Shown piece by piece: positions 49,213 through 59,602 of a stretch of 64,000 bases of DNA. How positions within the stretch are numbered: position 1 is the first letter of the stretch; each line of letters opens with the position of its first letter. This stretch comes from Geomonas anaerohicana (lineage in GTDB: Bacteria; Desulfobacterota; Desulfuromonadia; Geobacterales; Geobacteraceae): positions 124,001-188,000 of the forward strand of contig NZ_JAEMHL010000007.1 in the NCBI RefSeq assembly GCF_016458305.1, in the 5' to 3' direction. The notes under the pieces were generated by a model. That model was not told the origin of the DNA. It did no database searches and saw nothing but the letters and a program-made list of their open reading frames with translations. The position numbers were made by a program, and so were the translations under genes.

Positions 49213-49883
49213 TTCACACCCCCCTGCGCTTCCTTATGGTTGAACTTGTGCTGCTCGTACTCTTCCAGCGCCTCGGTGGAGTCGAGCGTGCCGATCTCGT
49301 CGATGCCGTCGACATGGGCGTGGTCGTGGTGCGGCAATTCGCCGGTGCGCAGGAAAGCGACGCCCACCTGGAGGAAGCGCAAGCACATGAGGTACGAACC
49401 CAAGGGGACCGCGGAGTAGACGATCCAGGTCGGCCACTCGAGGTCGGGGGTGATGGGGCCTTCGATCAGGTCGGTGACGTTCATGCCCAGCTTGTTGAAC
49501 AGGGCGTAGTGAAACCCGTTCTCCCAGACGAACTTGGCGCCCAGGGTGCCGATCAGGCCGGTGAAGAGCGCGCCGCCGAGAATGGCTATCACCACGGTCA
49601 CCTTGCGCCAGGAATCGGGGAGGCGGGTGACGAGGACGTCGACGCCGACGTGGATGCCGCTGCGGACGCCGTAGGCGGCGCCGAACTTCGCCATCCAGAC
49701 GAACATGTAAATGCAGAGCTCCTGCGCCCAGCTCATGTTAATGGTCAGCAGCCAGTCCTGCAGTGCCGGGATGGGCAGGCCGGACAGATAGCGATGGCCG
49801 ACGGCCAGGGCGATGATCACCGTGGCGGCGGCGATGAGGAAGGTGATGATGATTTCCTCAAGATGGTCAAGATACTTCATCAT
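49209..49883 (-). CDS. dctQ: TRAP transporter small permease DctQ
   Basis: The protein has 224 residues, with four membrane helices as expected (EEIIITFLIAAATVIIALAVG, WAQELCIYMFVWMAKFGAAYG, VTVVIAILGGALFTGLIGTL, WIVYSAVPLGSYLMCLRFLQ) and the conserved QELCIYMFVWMAKFGAAYGVRSGIHVGVDV. The C-terminal acidic tail is longer than usual (HDHAHVDGIDEIG...). An in-frame TTG at 49910 exists, but AGGAGAAG points to the ATG at 49883. It holds DctM and the binding protein together. Confidence 0.93.
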   Translation of the reverse strand: MMKYLDHLEEIIITFLIAAATVIIALAVGHRYLSGLPIPALQDWLLTINMSWAQELCIYMFVWMAKFGAAYGVRSGIHVGVDVLVTRLPDSWRKVTVVIAILGGALFTGLIGTLGAKFVWENGFHYALFNKLGMNVTDLIEGPITPDLEWPTWIVYSAVPLGSYLMCLRFLQVGVAFLRTGELPHHDHAHVDGIDEIGTLDSTEALEEYEQHKFNHKEAQGGVK

Positions 49884-49958
49884 GATGGGCTTCTCCTGGA
49901 ACTCGTTCAAACGGCCGCCCGCGCGAGCGGGCGGCCATGACGTGCAGGTGTGGTGTGG

Positions 49959-50969
49959 TTAGTTCGCGCTGTAGCCGGTGGCGGCGTAGACTTCCTTGAC
50001 GATGTCGGTACCGATGCGGCCGATGTTCTCCTTGTGCGCCTTGTCCATCGCCTTCTTCCAGGCGGCCCGCTCCTGAGGGGTGAGGGTGATCAGCTGGCTG
50101 CGACCGGACTTCTTGACGGCGGCCAATGCCTCGTCGTTGTCCTTCTTGGCCACATCGTTGGCGTACTTGGTGGCGTCCTTCATGCACCCTTCCAGGATGG
50201 TGCGGATGTCGGCCGGCAGGCCCTGCCAGAACTTCTTGTTCACGATGACCGCGTAACCCAGGTAACCGTGGTCGGAGAGGGTGACGTACTTCTGCACCTC
50301 GTGCATCTTCTGGGTGTAGAGGTTGGAGGGGGGGTTCTCGGTGCCGTCGACGACGCCGGTCTGCAGCGCCTGGTACACCTCGGAGAAGGCGAGCACCTGC
50401 GGGATGGCGCCCACGGAGCGCATCTGGGAGTCGAGCACCTTGGAGGACTGGATGCGCATCTTCTGGCCCCTGAAGTCGGCCACGTTCTTGATCGGCTTGT
50501 TGGCGCTCATCACCTTGAAGCCGTTATCCCAGTAAGCGAGACCGAGGATGCCTTTAGACTCAAGCTTCTTCAAAAGCTTTGCGCCTACCGGCCCCTGGGT
50601 CACCTTGTGCAGTTCCTGGTAGTTGTCGAAGATGAAGGGGAGGTCGAACACCTCGAACTCTTTCACGCCCAGCGGAGCGAACTTGGCCAGCGACGGCGCC
50701 AGCATCTGGACTGCGCCCAACTGCAGTGCCTCCATCTCTTCCTTGTCCTTGTAGAGTTGGCTGTTCGGGTAGACCTCGACCTTGACGCGTCCCTTGGTGC
50801 GCTCCTCGGCCAGTTTCTTGAAGTAGTCTGCGGCCTGCCCTTTGGGGGTGTGCTGTGCGACGACGTGGCTGAACTTGATAACGATGGGTGCGGGGGCGGC
50901 CAATGCGGTCACGGGCAGGGCAAGGGCTGCGGCCATGACCAAAGTTTTAAAACAAGCTTTCAGGTTCAT
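49959..50969 (-). CDS. dctP: TRAP transporter substrate-binding protein DctP
   Basis: The protein has 336 residues: signal peptide MNLKACFKTLVMAAALALPVTALA, then the DctP fold with IKFSHVVAQHTPKGQAADYFKKLAEERTKG, the carboxylate-binding Arg region GQKMRIQSSKVLDSQMRSVGAIPQ, and VVDGTENPPSNLYTQKMHEVQKYVTLSDHGYLGY, which match C4-dicarboxylate binders. It captures succinate, fumarate or malate in the periplasm. It is the first gene of the operon, about 100 bases after a sigma-54 promoter. Confidence 0.95.
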   Translation of the reverse strand: MNLKACFKTLVMAAALALPVTALAAPAPIVIKFSHVVAQHTPKGQAADYFKKLAEERTKGRVKVEVYPNSQLYKDKEEMEALQLGAVQMLAPSLAKFAPLGVKEFEVFDLPFIFDNYQELHKVTQGPVGAKLLKKLESKGILGLAYWDNGFKVMSANKPIKNVADFRGQKMRIQSSKVLDSQMRSVGAIPQVLAFSEVYQALQTGVVDGTENPPSNLYTQKMHEVQKYVTLSDHGYLGYAVIVNKKFWQGLPADIRTILEGCMKDATKYANDVAKKDNDEALAAVKKSGRSQLITLTPQERAAWKKAMDKAHKENIGRIGTDIVKEVYAATGYSAN

Positions 50970-51081
50970 ACGGTACTCCTCCTTGGGGTGTGTGCTGCAG
51001 TTGTTAAAACTGTCTTATTAGCTTTGTGGTTCTTGCACCTGCCATCGTTGACGGTGGTGCGTATACGATACACTGTTTTGT

Positions 51082-51097
51082 TGCAACTGCGGTGCCA
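51082..51097 (-). promoter_or_regulatory. Sigma-54 promoter of dctPQM
   Basis: Minus strand TGGCACCGCAGTTGCA matches the -24/-12 consensus TGGCACGNNNNTTGCW in all fixed positions but one. The predicted start is near 51070, giving a leader of about 100 bases before dctP. Confidence 0.9.
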
Positions 51098-51155
51098 CTG
51101 GTGTGGTGGTGTAACTCGTTGTTTTTGGTGGTGTGACCGCAGCAGAATGATGGTT

Positions 51156-51199
51156 GTGGCGGAATTTGGTGGCTGAAATCCGCCACTGCAGTGGCGGAT
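51156..51199. promoter_or_regulatory. Upstream activator site for the DctD-like regulator
   Basis: A perfect 22-bp palindrome with half ATCCGCCACTG lies at 51178-51199, and a further half-site GTGGCGGA lies at 51156-51163 in the same orientation as its right arm. They are about 60-115 bp upstream of the -24 element, the usual place for enhancer binding. Confidence 0.7.
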
Positions 51200-51430
51200 A
51201 GTTGCCAGCGCAGGGGGAGGGCGCGGGATTAGAATGAGGTCGGGAGGGGGCGCGGCGTGTGAAAGGTTGGTTGGTTGTAGCTAATGTTTGGTGGGCGGTG
51301 AAAATAGAACGGGTGGGTGGGGGAGGGGGGCTGTTTTCTCCTGGAAGTTATGGGAGTTATGGGAGTTATGGGAGGGCGCCAGGGGGCGAGGGGGCGACTG
51401 CCGCTTTGGACGACAGTCGCTGACGTCAAG

Positions 51431-52807
<1,377 letters not shown>

Positions 52808-52830
52808 GGCTTCCTTTTTTTTGTCCACAT

Positions 52831-52946
52831 CCCCTCTCCCTCCGGGAGAGGGCCAGGGTGAGGGCGTTGCCAGTGGCACGATGGCTGCAGCCGGCCGGGC
52901 CCTCACCCGCCCTTCGGGCACCCTCTCCCGGGGGGAGAGGGGTGAG
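52831..52946. repeat. REP-like palindromic block with CCCTCTCCC/GGGAGAGGG
   Basis: Two hairpins, CCCTCTCCC TCC GGGAGAGGG and CCCTCTCCC GGG GGGAGAGGG, flank a central part with GGTGAGGGC / GCCCTCACC, so the whole block is also an inverted repeat. This kind of dispersed repeat sits between the regulator and sensor genes. Confidence 0.75.
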
Positions 52947-52982
52947 CGGCTTATTGTTACTTAGTATCCAAGCCAAGAGCAA

Positions 52983-53012
52983 GGGGACAGGCACCTCGCG
53001 GAGCCAGTCCCC
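52983..53012. repeat. Dispersed GGGGACAGGCACC palindrome, copy 1
   Basis: GGGGACAGGCACC, four bases, GGAGCCAGTCCCC: an imperfect palindrome of 30 bp that recurs twice at 59510-59539 and 59603-59630. It sits just after the dctB stop. Confidence 0.8.
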
Positions 53013-53018
53013 CTCCTG

Positions 53019-55532
53019 CTATGGTACGTCCAGCGGCAGTTCCACGGTGAAACGGGTTCCCTCTCCCGGCGCGCTCTCCACCTGGACCCTCCCCTGGTGT
53101 TCCTCGATGATGCGCTGGGTGATGGAGAGGCCGAGTCCCGTGCCGGCACCTTTCCTGGTGAAGAAGGGCTCGAAGATGAGGGGGAGATCCTCCGCGGCGA
53201 TGCCGGGACCGTCGTCGCTGATCTCTATCACCGCGTGGCTGTCGCGCACCGCGGTGCGCACCTCGATGCGGCCGCCTTGCGGGAGCGCCTGCTGCGCGTT
53301 CTTGATGATGTTCAGCACCGCCTGCTTGATCTTTTCCGGGTCGAGCCTGAAGGGAGGGACCTCGCCTTCGACCAGCAGAAGCTGCACCTGCTGCTTCTCA
53401 CAGGGGCGCCGCAGCAACAGCACCGTGTCGTTCACCAACCGGTTCAGGTCGCAGACGCGGAACTCGGCCCGCACCGGCGAGGAGTAATTCAACAGGGCGT
53501 TGACCAGCTTTTCGACCCGCTCGATCTCGGCCAGCGCCTTCTTGATCAGCTCCCGGTCGGCACTGTTCGACGCCGCCTGGTCGTGCAGGTCGTCCAGCAG
53601 CAGCGAGATCCCCGTGAGGGGATTTCTCACCTCGTGCGCGATCCCCGCCGACAGCTTGCCCAGGGAGGCGAGCCGGTCCAGGCGCATCATCTCCTCGTGC
53701 AGGTTCTCCCGCTCGGTCTCGTTTCGCAGCGTGATGGTGAGCCCGTGTTCGGAGTCGTGCCCAATGGGGAAGAAGCCGACGTCGAAATGGGTCTTGCCCG
53801 GCTCGTGGTCGAAGCGGAAGGTCTCCCGGCCGTACCCGGAGTTGGTGGCGAAGACGGCGGCTATGCGCTCGCTCAACCCCTCCCAGTCCCGGAACAGCTC
53901 GCGGTAGTGGATCCCCTCGACCACGTTCTCACCCAGGAAGAGCCTGCCGGTGCGGTTGATGGAGGTGAGGAAGCCGTGCGGCGAGAAGGTGACGATGCCG
54001 CTGGAGATACTCTCCAGGACGCTCGCCTTGAAGTTGCGCTCGTCCATGATCTCCAGCCGCGACTGCTTCAGCTCCTCCAGGGTGGAGAGGAGGCTCAGCT
54101 TGCGGCGGTCCAGCTCGTCGGCCATGTTGTTGAAGGTCTGGGCCAGGACGCCGATCTCGTCGGCCGAGTTCACCGCGACCCGCTCGGCGAAGTCGCCCGC
54201 CGCGAGCTTGCCGGCGTTCTCGGTCAGCTGCCGCAGCGGGATGCTGATGCCGCGGGAGAGGAGCCAGGCGGAGAGGGCGGAGACCAGCGCCGTGAGCAGG
54301 ATGATGACGGCACTGGTGCGGCGGTGCTCGCCGAGCTGCCTGGCGATGAGCCTTCCCCCTTTGCGCGATGCCTCGTGGAAACGGTCCACCTGGAAGCCGA
54401 TGGTGACGCCGCCGAAGACGCCGTGTTTGGCGTAATCGCCGGTGTCGTAGAAGATGGGGGCGAAGGCCATGATCTTCTTGGCGCCGCCTACGTTGGTGAT
54501 GTCGACGTACCCTTCCTGCCTGGCGCGCACCGCCGCCGAGACCTTGGGGTAACCGGGGTGGACGAAGCCGGCCTGATCGAGGTTGAAGGGGATGCGGCCG
54601 CTCTCTATTTCAGCCTTGCCGGAGCGGGCGGTGTAGGGGGGGACCAGCCGCCCCTGCGGGTCCACACCGCGGATGTCCCAGAACTTTGGGTGGGTGATGA
54701 TCCACCCCTCGTCGTCGAAGAGGAAGGCGTAGTTGCCACTTTGGTAGGAAGGAAAGAGTGCCGACGCGTTCTTGCCGGGATCGATGTGCTGGGTGAATTC
54801 CATCAGGTGGCGGTGGTCCAGGGAGAGAAGCACCATGCCGTTGAAGGTGCCCTTGGCGTCGAACAGGGGCGCACCGAAGCGGATCACCCCCTGGTACATC
54901 TTGCCGTCGTAGGCGCTCTCCGGGTCCGCGGCCCCCGCCAGTTGCTCCTGCTTGCCGATATGGAAGCCGGTCAGGTGGGAGACGTAGATCTCACCCGGCT
55001 TCAGCGCGCGCACCCGGGCGAAGTACTGCTCGCTCTTGAATTCGGTGTTGGCCGGGACGGAGACGTCGGCAAGCTGACTGTTGGGGACGAAGCGGCCGTT
55101 ACGGATCACCACCTGCTCCTTGCCGTTTCTGTCGATGAGGGCGATGGAGCGGTAAATGGGGAGGAACTCGTGGGTCCCCTGTGCGGCCGTGGAGCTGCCG
55201 CCGCGCTGCCACACCTCGGAGAGCCGGGTCTGGTAGAAGTTCATGAGCGCCGGCTGGGAGAGGGGGGAGCGGGAGAGAAAGAAGAGGTCGCACTCGCACT
55301 GGTGCAGGAAATCCTTGATGTTTTCGGCAAGGTCGCGCGCCTTCATCTGCAGCGATTCGACGGCCTGGCGGTCGTCGGAATCGCTGATCTCGGCGGAAAG
55401 CCGGGCGCTGGTGGACTGGAGGTTGGCCAGGAGAATGGCGGAGGAAACCAGCAGCGGCAGCAGGGAGAGCAGCAGCGTGATGACCAGGATCTTTTTGAAG
55501 ATGGTGAAACGTGGCAAGAGGCTCCCCCGCAT
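53019..55532 (-). CDS. dctB: DctB-like membrane sensor histidine kinase
   Basis: The protein has 837 residues. A first membrane helix (ILVITLLLSLLPLLVSSAILL) is followed by a large periplasmic double-Cache sensor (residues about 45-400), a second helix (SAVIILLTALVSALSAWLL), HAMP (GDFAERVAVNSADEIGVLAQTFNNM), a coiled coil, a PAS domain, a HisKA box (GKLSAGIAHEVRNPLTGISLL) and an ATPase (IKNAQQAL, DDGPGIAAEDL, RKGAGTGLGLSITQRII). It should sense external C4-dicarboxylates and phosphorylate the DctD-like regulator 212 bp downstream. No clear ribosome binding site precedes the ATG. Confidence 0.92.
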   Translation of the reverse strand: MRGSLLPRFTIFKKILVITLLLSLLPLLVSSAILLANLQSTSARLSAEISDSDDRQAVESLQMKARDLAENIKDFLHQCECDLFFLSRSPLSQPALMNFYQTRLSEVWQRGGSSTAAQGTHEFLPIYRSIALIDRNGKEQVVIRNGRFVPNSQLADVSVPANTEFKSEQYFARVRALKPGEIYVSHLTGFHIGKQEQLAGAADPESAYDGKMYQGVIRFGAPLFDAKGTFNGMVLLSLDHRHLMEFTQHIDPGKNASALFPSYQSGNYAFLFDDEGWIITHPKFWDIRGVDPQGRLVPPYTARSGKAEIESGRIPFNLDQAGFVHPGYPKVSAAVRARQEGYVDITNVGGAKKIMAFAPIFYDTGDYAKHGVFGGVTIGFQVDRFHEASRKGGRLIARQLGEHRRTSAVIILLTALVSALSAWLLSRGISIPLRQLTENAGKLAAGDFAERVAVNSADEIGVLAQTFNNMADELDRRKLSLLSTLEELKQSRLEIMDERNFKASVLESISSGIVTFSPHGFLTSINRTGRLFLGENVVEGIHYRELFRDWEGLSERIAAVFATNSGYGRETFRFDHEPGKTHFDVGFFPIGHDSEHGLTITLRNETERENLHEEMMRLDRLASLGKLSAGIAHEVRNPLTGISLLLDDLHDQAASNSADRELIKKALAEIERVEKLVNALLNYSSPVRAEFRVCDLNRLVNDTVLLLRRPCEKQQVQLLLVEGEVPPFRLDPEKIKQAVLNIIKNAQQALPQGGRIEVRTAVRDSHAVIEISDDGPGIAAEDLPLIFEPFFTRKGAGTGLGLSITQRIIEEHQGRVQVESAPGEGTRFTVELPLDVP

Positions 55533-55681
55533 GGTAATCAGGGCAGCAGGTTAGCACAAAACCGCGGACACGAACAGCGTTGCTTTCAGGCGCCCGGGGC
55601 GGGGGTCTTTTATATTGACTTGGTTGCGGGGGTGCATTAAAAGTAATGCGGTAATAAGGCTTGGAGCTGTGGAGGAATTGG

Positions 55682-57523
55682 TTGGGATATAAAGACCTTG
55701 CATCTTGCGTGACTGACCTGGAGCGCACCGGCGCCCTGGTCAGGATCGACTGCGAACTGTCCGCGGAACTGGAGATCGGTTCCATTCAGCGTCGGGTGTA
55801 CCAGGCGGGCGGGCCGGCACTGCTCTTCACCAGGGTCAAGGGGAGTTCCTTCCCCATGCTGGGCAACCTGTTCGGCACCCTGGACAGGACCAGGTACATC
55901 TTCAGGGATACCCTGAAAGCGGTGGAACGCCTGGTGAAGCTCAAGGTCGACCCGCGTTGCGCGCTGCGGGAGCCCGCGACCCTCGTGGGCGCCGTTCCCG
56001 CCGCCTGGCACCTGCTCCCCAAGAGTGTTAGCGACGGCCCCGTCATGGCCAACCGCACCACCATCGACAAACTCCCCCAATTGAAGTCCTGGCCCGACGA
56101 CGGCGGCGCCTTCATAACCCTGCCCCAGGTCTACTCCGAGAGTGCGTTGCAGCCGGGTCTGCGCCATTCCAACCTGGGCATGTACCGGGTCCAGCTCTCC
56201 GGGGGGGAGTACCGCACCAACGAGGAGATAGGCCTCCACTACCAGATCCACCGCGGCATCGGCTTCCACCACGCGGAGGCGATCGCCAAGGGTGAGCCGT
56301 TCCGGGTCAACATCTTCGTCGGGGGCGCCCCCTCGATGACCGTGGCCGCGGTAATGCCGCTCCCGGAAGGGATGCCCGAACTCTCCTTCGCCGGCCTTTT
56401 GGCCGGGCACCGCATCGAGATGGTGCGGCGCGACGGGAGGCTTCCCATCCCCGCCGAGGCGGATTTCTGCATCACTGGCGTCATCGATCCTGCCAAGACC
56501 CTGCCCGAGGGGCCCTTCGGGGACCACTTCGGCTACTACAGCCTGGCCCACCACTTCCCGGTGCTCAAGGTGGAGGAGGTGTTCCACCGCGACGGCGCCA
56601 TCTGGCCCTTCACGACGGTGGGGCGCCCGCCCCAGGAGGACACCTCCTTCGGCGCGTTCATCCACGAACTGACCGGGCCGCTGATCCCGACCGTGATTCC
56701 GGGGGTGAAGGCGGTGCATGCCGTGGACGCGGCGGGGGTGCATCCGCTGCTGTTCGCCATGGGGAGCGAGCGCTACGTACCCTACGGGGAGCGGCGCACG
56801 CCGCAGGAACTGTTGACCATCGCCAACGCGGTGCTCGGGCAGGGGCAGCTCTCCCTGGCCAAGTACCTGATGATCGCCGCACACGAGGATGCACCGAGGC
56901 TCGATATCCACGATATCCCCGCGTTTTTGGGGCACGTGCTGGAGCGGATCGACCTGCGCCGCGACCTCCACTTCCAGACCGCCACCACCATGGACACCCT
57001 GGACTACTCCGGCTCGGGGTTGAACAGCGGCTCCAAGGTGGTGATGGCGGCCATCGGGGAGAAGCGGCGCACGCTTGGGACCGAGCTCCCCGCGGCATTG
57101 AGGCTTGCGCCCGGTTTCTCGGCGCCGGCACTGTGTCTTCCCGGCGTCATTGCCGTGCAGGGACCGGCGTGCAGCACCCCCAAGGGGGAGGCGGACGCAG
57201 AGATCGAGGCACTGTGCCAGGCGCTCGAGGGGGGCGAAGGGCTGGACGGGTTCCCGCTCATCGTCGTCTGCGACGACAGCCGCTTCACCGCGGCCGAATT
57301 GAACAACTTCCTCTGGGTCACCTTCACCCGCTCCGACCCGGCCGCGGACATCTACGGTGTCGGCGCCAGCACGATCTGCAAGCAGTGGGGCTGCAGCGGG
57401 CCCCTGGTCATCGACGCCAGGGTGAAGCCGCACCACGCGCCGCCGTTGATCGAAGACCCGGCGGTGGAGAAGAGGGTGGAAGAGCTGGCCGCACCGGGTG
57501 GGCCGCTGCATGGGGTGTACTGA
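55682..57523 (+). CDS. UbiD-family prenyl-FMN decarboxylase
   Basis: The protein has 613 residues, longer than UbiD of E. coli (497). Family stretches are YKDLASCVTDLERTGALVRID, SNLGMYRVQLSGG, GIGFHHAEAIAKGEPFRVNIFVGG (UbiD GGxPA-type loop written GGAPS), and PEGPFGDHFGYYSLAHHFPV with the catalytic Glu/Asp region. It could decarboxylate 4-hydroxy-3-polyprenylbenzoate or an aromatic acid. I choose the TTG at 55682, since GGAGGA sits right before it and homologues start at this Tyr-Lys-Asp-Leu; a TTG at 55661 is the alternative. No ubiX is adjacent. Confidence 0.88.
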   Translation: MGYKDLASCVTDLERTGALVRIDCELSAELEIGSIQRRVYQAGGPALLFTRVKGSSFPMLGNLFGTLDRTRYIFRDTLKAVERLVKLKVDPRCALREPATLVGAVPAAWHLLPKSVSDGPVMANRTTIDKLPQLKSWPDDGGAFITLPQVYSESALQPGLRHSNLGMYRVQLSGGEYRTNEEIGLHYQIHRGIGFHHAEAIAKGEPFRVNIFVGGAPSMTVAAVMPLPEGMPELSFAGLLAGHRIEMVRRDGRLPIPAEADFCITGVIDPAKTLPEGPFGDHFGYYSLAHHFPVLKVEEVFHRDGAIWPFTTVGRPPQEDTSFGAFIHELTGPLIPTVIPGVKAVHAVDAAGVHPLLFAMGSERYVPYGERRTPQELLTIANAVLGQGQLSLAKYLMIAAHEDAPRLDIHDIPAFLGHVLERIDLRRDLHFQTATTMDTLDYSGSGLNSGSKVVMAAIGEKRRTLGTELPAALRLAPGFSAPALCLPGVIAVQGPACSTPKGEADAEIEALCQALEGGEGLDGFPLIVVCDDSRFTAAELNNFLWVTFTRSDPAADIYGVGASTICKQWGCSGPLVIDARVKPHHAPPLIEDPAVEKRVEELAAPGGPLHGVY

Positions 57524-57541
57524 TAAAAACCCCAAAAGCTT

Positions 57542-57755
57542 CAACGCAAAGACGCCAAGGCGCGAAGACGCAAAGACAAGATAACTGGGAACTGCAAAAG
57601 GCTTTTATTTAACGCAAAGACGCAAGGCCGCAAAGAGAATACATACGGAGAACTGCAAAACCTTTAACGTTATGAATTAACGTAAGACACAAGACAGTAA
57701 AATGCTTCAAAACTGTTTTGTAGTTCTTTGCGCCTTTGCGTCTTTGCGTTAACAA
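57542..57755. repeat. ACGCAAAGACGC repeat block
   Basis: Three copies of a unit reading AACGCAAAGACGC..AAGGC.GC.AAAGA, then about GAACTGCAAAA: two rightward (57542-57600 and 57612-57665) and one inverted (57705-57755). They fill the whole interval between the UbiD and TlyA genes. Confidence 0.8.
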
Positions 57756-57793
57756 TGCCTGTTTTTGCTTTTTTGTTTTCCAAGGGAGTTAGG

Positions 57794-58558
57794 TTGGCAA
57801 AGGAAAGACTGGACAAGCTGGTCATGGAACGGGGACTGGCGCCCTCGCGGGAGAGGGCCAAGGCACTGATCATGGCGGGACAGGTGGTGGTGGACGACCA
57901 CCTGGCGGACAAGGCGGGACTCATGGTGCCGCTGGAGGCCGAAATCCGCCTGAAGGGGGAACCGCTCCCCTACGTGAGCCGCGGCGGCTTGAAACTCGCC
58001 CAGGGACTGGACCGCTTCGCGATTCCCGTCGAGGGGCTGGTCGCGGTCGACGTGGGGGCCTCCACCGGCGGTTTCACCGATTGCCTCTTGCAGCGCGGGG
58101 CCCAAAGGGTCTACGCTGTCGACGTCGGCTACGGCCAACTGGCCTGGAAACTGCGCGAGGACCCGCGGGTGGTGAACCTGGAGAAGACCAACATCCGGCA
58201 CCTGGAGTCGCTGCCGGAGTTCCCCGACCTAGCCGTGATCGACGCCTCCTTCATCTCGCTGGACAAGGTGCTCCCCCCGACGCTGCGCCTGATCAAGGAG
58301 AACGCCACCATCGTGGCCCTCATCAAACCGCAGTTCGAGGTGGGGCGCGGCCAGGTGGGGAAGGGGGGCGTGGTCAGGGACGAGAAGAAGCACCAGGAGG
58401 TCGTGGAGAACGTGACCGAACTGGCAAAGGAACTGGGGCTCCAGGTGCTGGGGGTGTGCGAGTCGCCCATCCTGGGACCCAAAGGAAACAAGGAATTCCT
58501 GATCCACCTGCAAAAACAAGGGGGCGTCACGCCCGCCCCGGCTGCGCCGGAGGCTTGA
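57794..58558 (+). CDS. tlyA: TlyA-family rRNA 2'-O-methyltransferase
   Basis: The protein has 254 residues. Residues 1-60 form an S4 RNA-binding domain ([33 protein letters not shown]). An FtsJ-type Rossmann methyltransferase follows, with the SAM loop [38 protein letters not shown] and [16 protein letters not shown]. It methylates ribosomal RNA cytidines. The TTG at 57794 follows AAGGGAG and begins just before the S4 domain; an ATG at 57755 is possible but would start in the repeat block. The C-terminal tail [14 protein letters not shown] is extra. Confidence 0.88.
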   Translation: MAKERLDKLVMERGLAPSRERAKALIMAGQVVVDDHLADKAGLMVPLEAEIRLKGEPLPYVSRGGLKLAQGLDRFAIPVEGLVAVDVGASTGGFTDCLLQRGAQRVYAVDVGYGQLAWKLREDPRVVNLEKTNIRHLESLPEFPDLAVIDASFISLDKVLPPTLRLIKENATIVALIKPQFEVGRGQVGKGGVVRDEKKHQEVVENVTELAKELGLQVLGVCESPILGPKGNKEFLIHLQKQGGVTPAPAAPEA

Positions 58559-58596
58559 CCAACGCTCAAAGGGATCACTTTCAACTGGAGGAAATC

Positions 58597-58941
58597 ATGA
58601 GTGATTGTCTGTTCTGCAAGATGGCCGAGGGGACCATCCCGGTGAAGAAGGTCTACGAGGACGACCTCCTGTTCGCCATCGAAGACATCAACCCGGTCGC
58701 GCCGGTCCATATCCTCATCATCCCGAAGAAACACGTGGTGAACAACCTGGATCTGACCCCGGCTGACGACCAGTTGATCGGGGCGGTGCACCGGGTGGCG
58801 GCATCGCTGGCCCGCGAGCGCGGCTTCGACCAGGAGGGCTTCCGCCTGGTGAACAACAACAACGCCGGTGCCGGGCAGTCGGTGTGGCACATCCACTTCC
58901 ACCTGCTGGCCGGCCGCAAGCTCGGGTGGCCTCCGGGCTAA
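58597..58941 (+). CDS. HIT-family nucleotide hydrolase
   Basis: The protein has 114 residues. It starts CLFCKMAEGTIPVKKVYEDD, then HILIIPKKHVVNNLDL, and the histidine triad SVWHIHFHLLAGR. Members (Hint) hydrolyse AMP-amidates such as adenosine phosphoramidate. The N-terminal CxxC is normal for the bacterial type. It follows tlyA by 38 bp with TGGAGGAA ahead of the ATG. This gene is real although a longer frame in the same register opens upstream inside tlyA. Confidence 0.92.
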   Translation: MSDCLFCKMAEGTIPVKKVYEDDLLFAIEDINPVAPVHILIIPKKHVVNNLDLTPADDQLIGAVHRVAASLARERGFDQEGFRLVNNNNAGAGQSVWHIHFHLLAGRKLGWPPG

Positions 58942-59004
58942 CCGCAGCGCTCGAACCAGTTGCGAGCTGCCGAGACCAGGAGGTCCGGCTAAAGGAGGAC
59001 CAAA

Positions 59005-59502
59005 ATGAAGAGATTGCTCGTGTTGTTGCTCCTGCTCTACCCGCTGACCGCAGCTGCGGAAACCTACCAGTGGACCGATGAACGGGGCACGATGAACTTC
59101 GCGGACGACCTGGGGCAGGTACCCAAGAAGTACCGCAAGAAGGCACGCAGGCTTGGGCAGGAAGATACCAGTCCCAAGGTATTCGAAAGTGGTGCGGCGG
59201 AACCCGCCAAGGCCAAGGGCGAGGATGCCCAGGGGGCGAAGAAGCTCTACGGCGGCAAGGACGAGACGGTGTGGCGCAGGGAGTTCCTGCAGGCCGAGTT
59301 CAACCTGAAAAACGCCCAGACCGACCTGACGACCCTCAAGGGGAGGCTCGCCGACACCTCGCACATGCAGCGCTCCGAGTACCTCGCCATTCAGAACAGC
59401 ATCAAGTACGCCGAGGACCGGGTCCAGGCGCAGCAGAATAAGCTCGACCAGTTGCGGGAAAGTGCCGACCGCCTCGGCGTCCCGCCCGAATACCGGAAGT
59501 AG
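59005..59502 (+). CDS. DUF4124 domain protein
   Basis: The protein has 165 residues. The signal peptide MKRLLVLLLLLYPLTAAA is followed by a DUF4124 domain (YQWTDERGTMNFADDLGQVPKKYRKKA), a charged spacer and a coiled coil (AEFNLKNAQTDLTTLKGR ... AEDRVQAQQNKLDQLRESADRL). The domain is common in Geobacter periplasmic proteins of unknown role. AAAGGAGG precedes the ATG. It is 63 bp after the HIT gene. Confidence 0.85.
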   Translation: MKRLLVLLLLLYPLTAAAETYQWTDERGTMNFADDLGQVPKKYRKKARRLGQEDTSPKVFESGAAEPAKAKGEDAQGAKKLYGGKDETVWRREFLQAEFNLKNAQTDLTTLKGRLADTSHMQRSEYLAIQNSIKYAEDRVQAQQNKLDQLRESADRLGVPPEYRK

Positions 59503-59509
59503 CTCCCAT

Positions 59510-59539
59510 GGGGACTGGCTCCGCCAGGTGCCTGTCCCC
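59510..59539. repeat. Dispersed GGGGACTGGCTCC palindrome, copy 2
   Basis: The same 30-bp palindrome as at 52983, here in the other reading direction. It forms a larger inverted pair with copy 3 at 59603-59630, 64 bp away. Confidence 0.8.
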
Positions 59540-59602
59540 TTACTGCTTCTGTCCCTTTACTGCTTGGGCAGGTGTTTGAGCCGAAACGAGCGTCCCGCTA
59601 GA

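Noticed and set aside
51010-51070. TGGCAGGTGCAAGAA as a second sigma-54 promoter near dctP
   Set aside because: The GC of the -12 element is not at the required distance; the site at 51082-51097 fits fully.
49236-51176. Long plus-strand frames opposite dctQ and dctP
   Set aside because: Shadow frames with Val/Gly/Asp-rich translation and no starts; the minus strand has clear signal peptide, helices and family motifs.
53097-55640. 847-codon plus-strand frame opposite the DctB-like sensor
   Set aside because: A GC-rich shadow frame; the minus strand has full Cache, HAMP, kinase and ATPase motifs.
55637-57544. 635-codon minus-strand frame opposite the UbiD gene
   Set aside because: Shadow frame rich in Gly, Arg and His; the plus strand carries all UbiD motifs.
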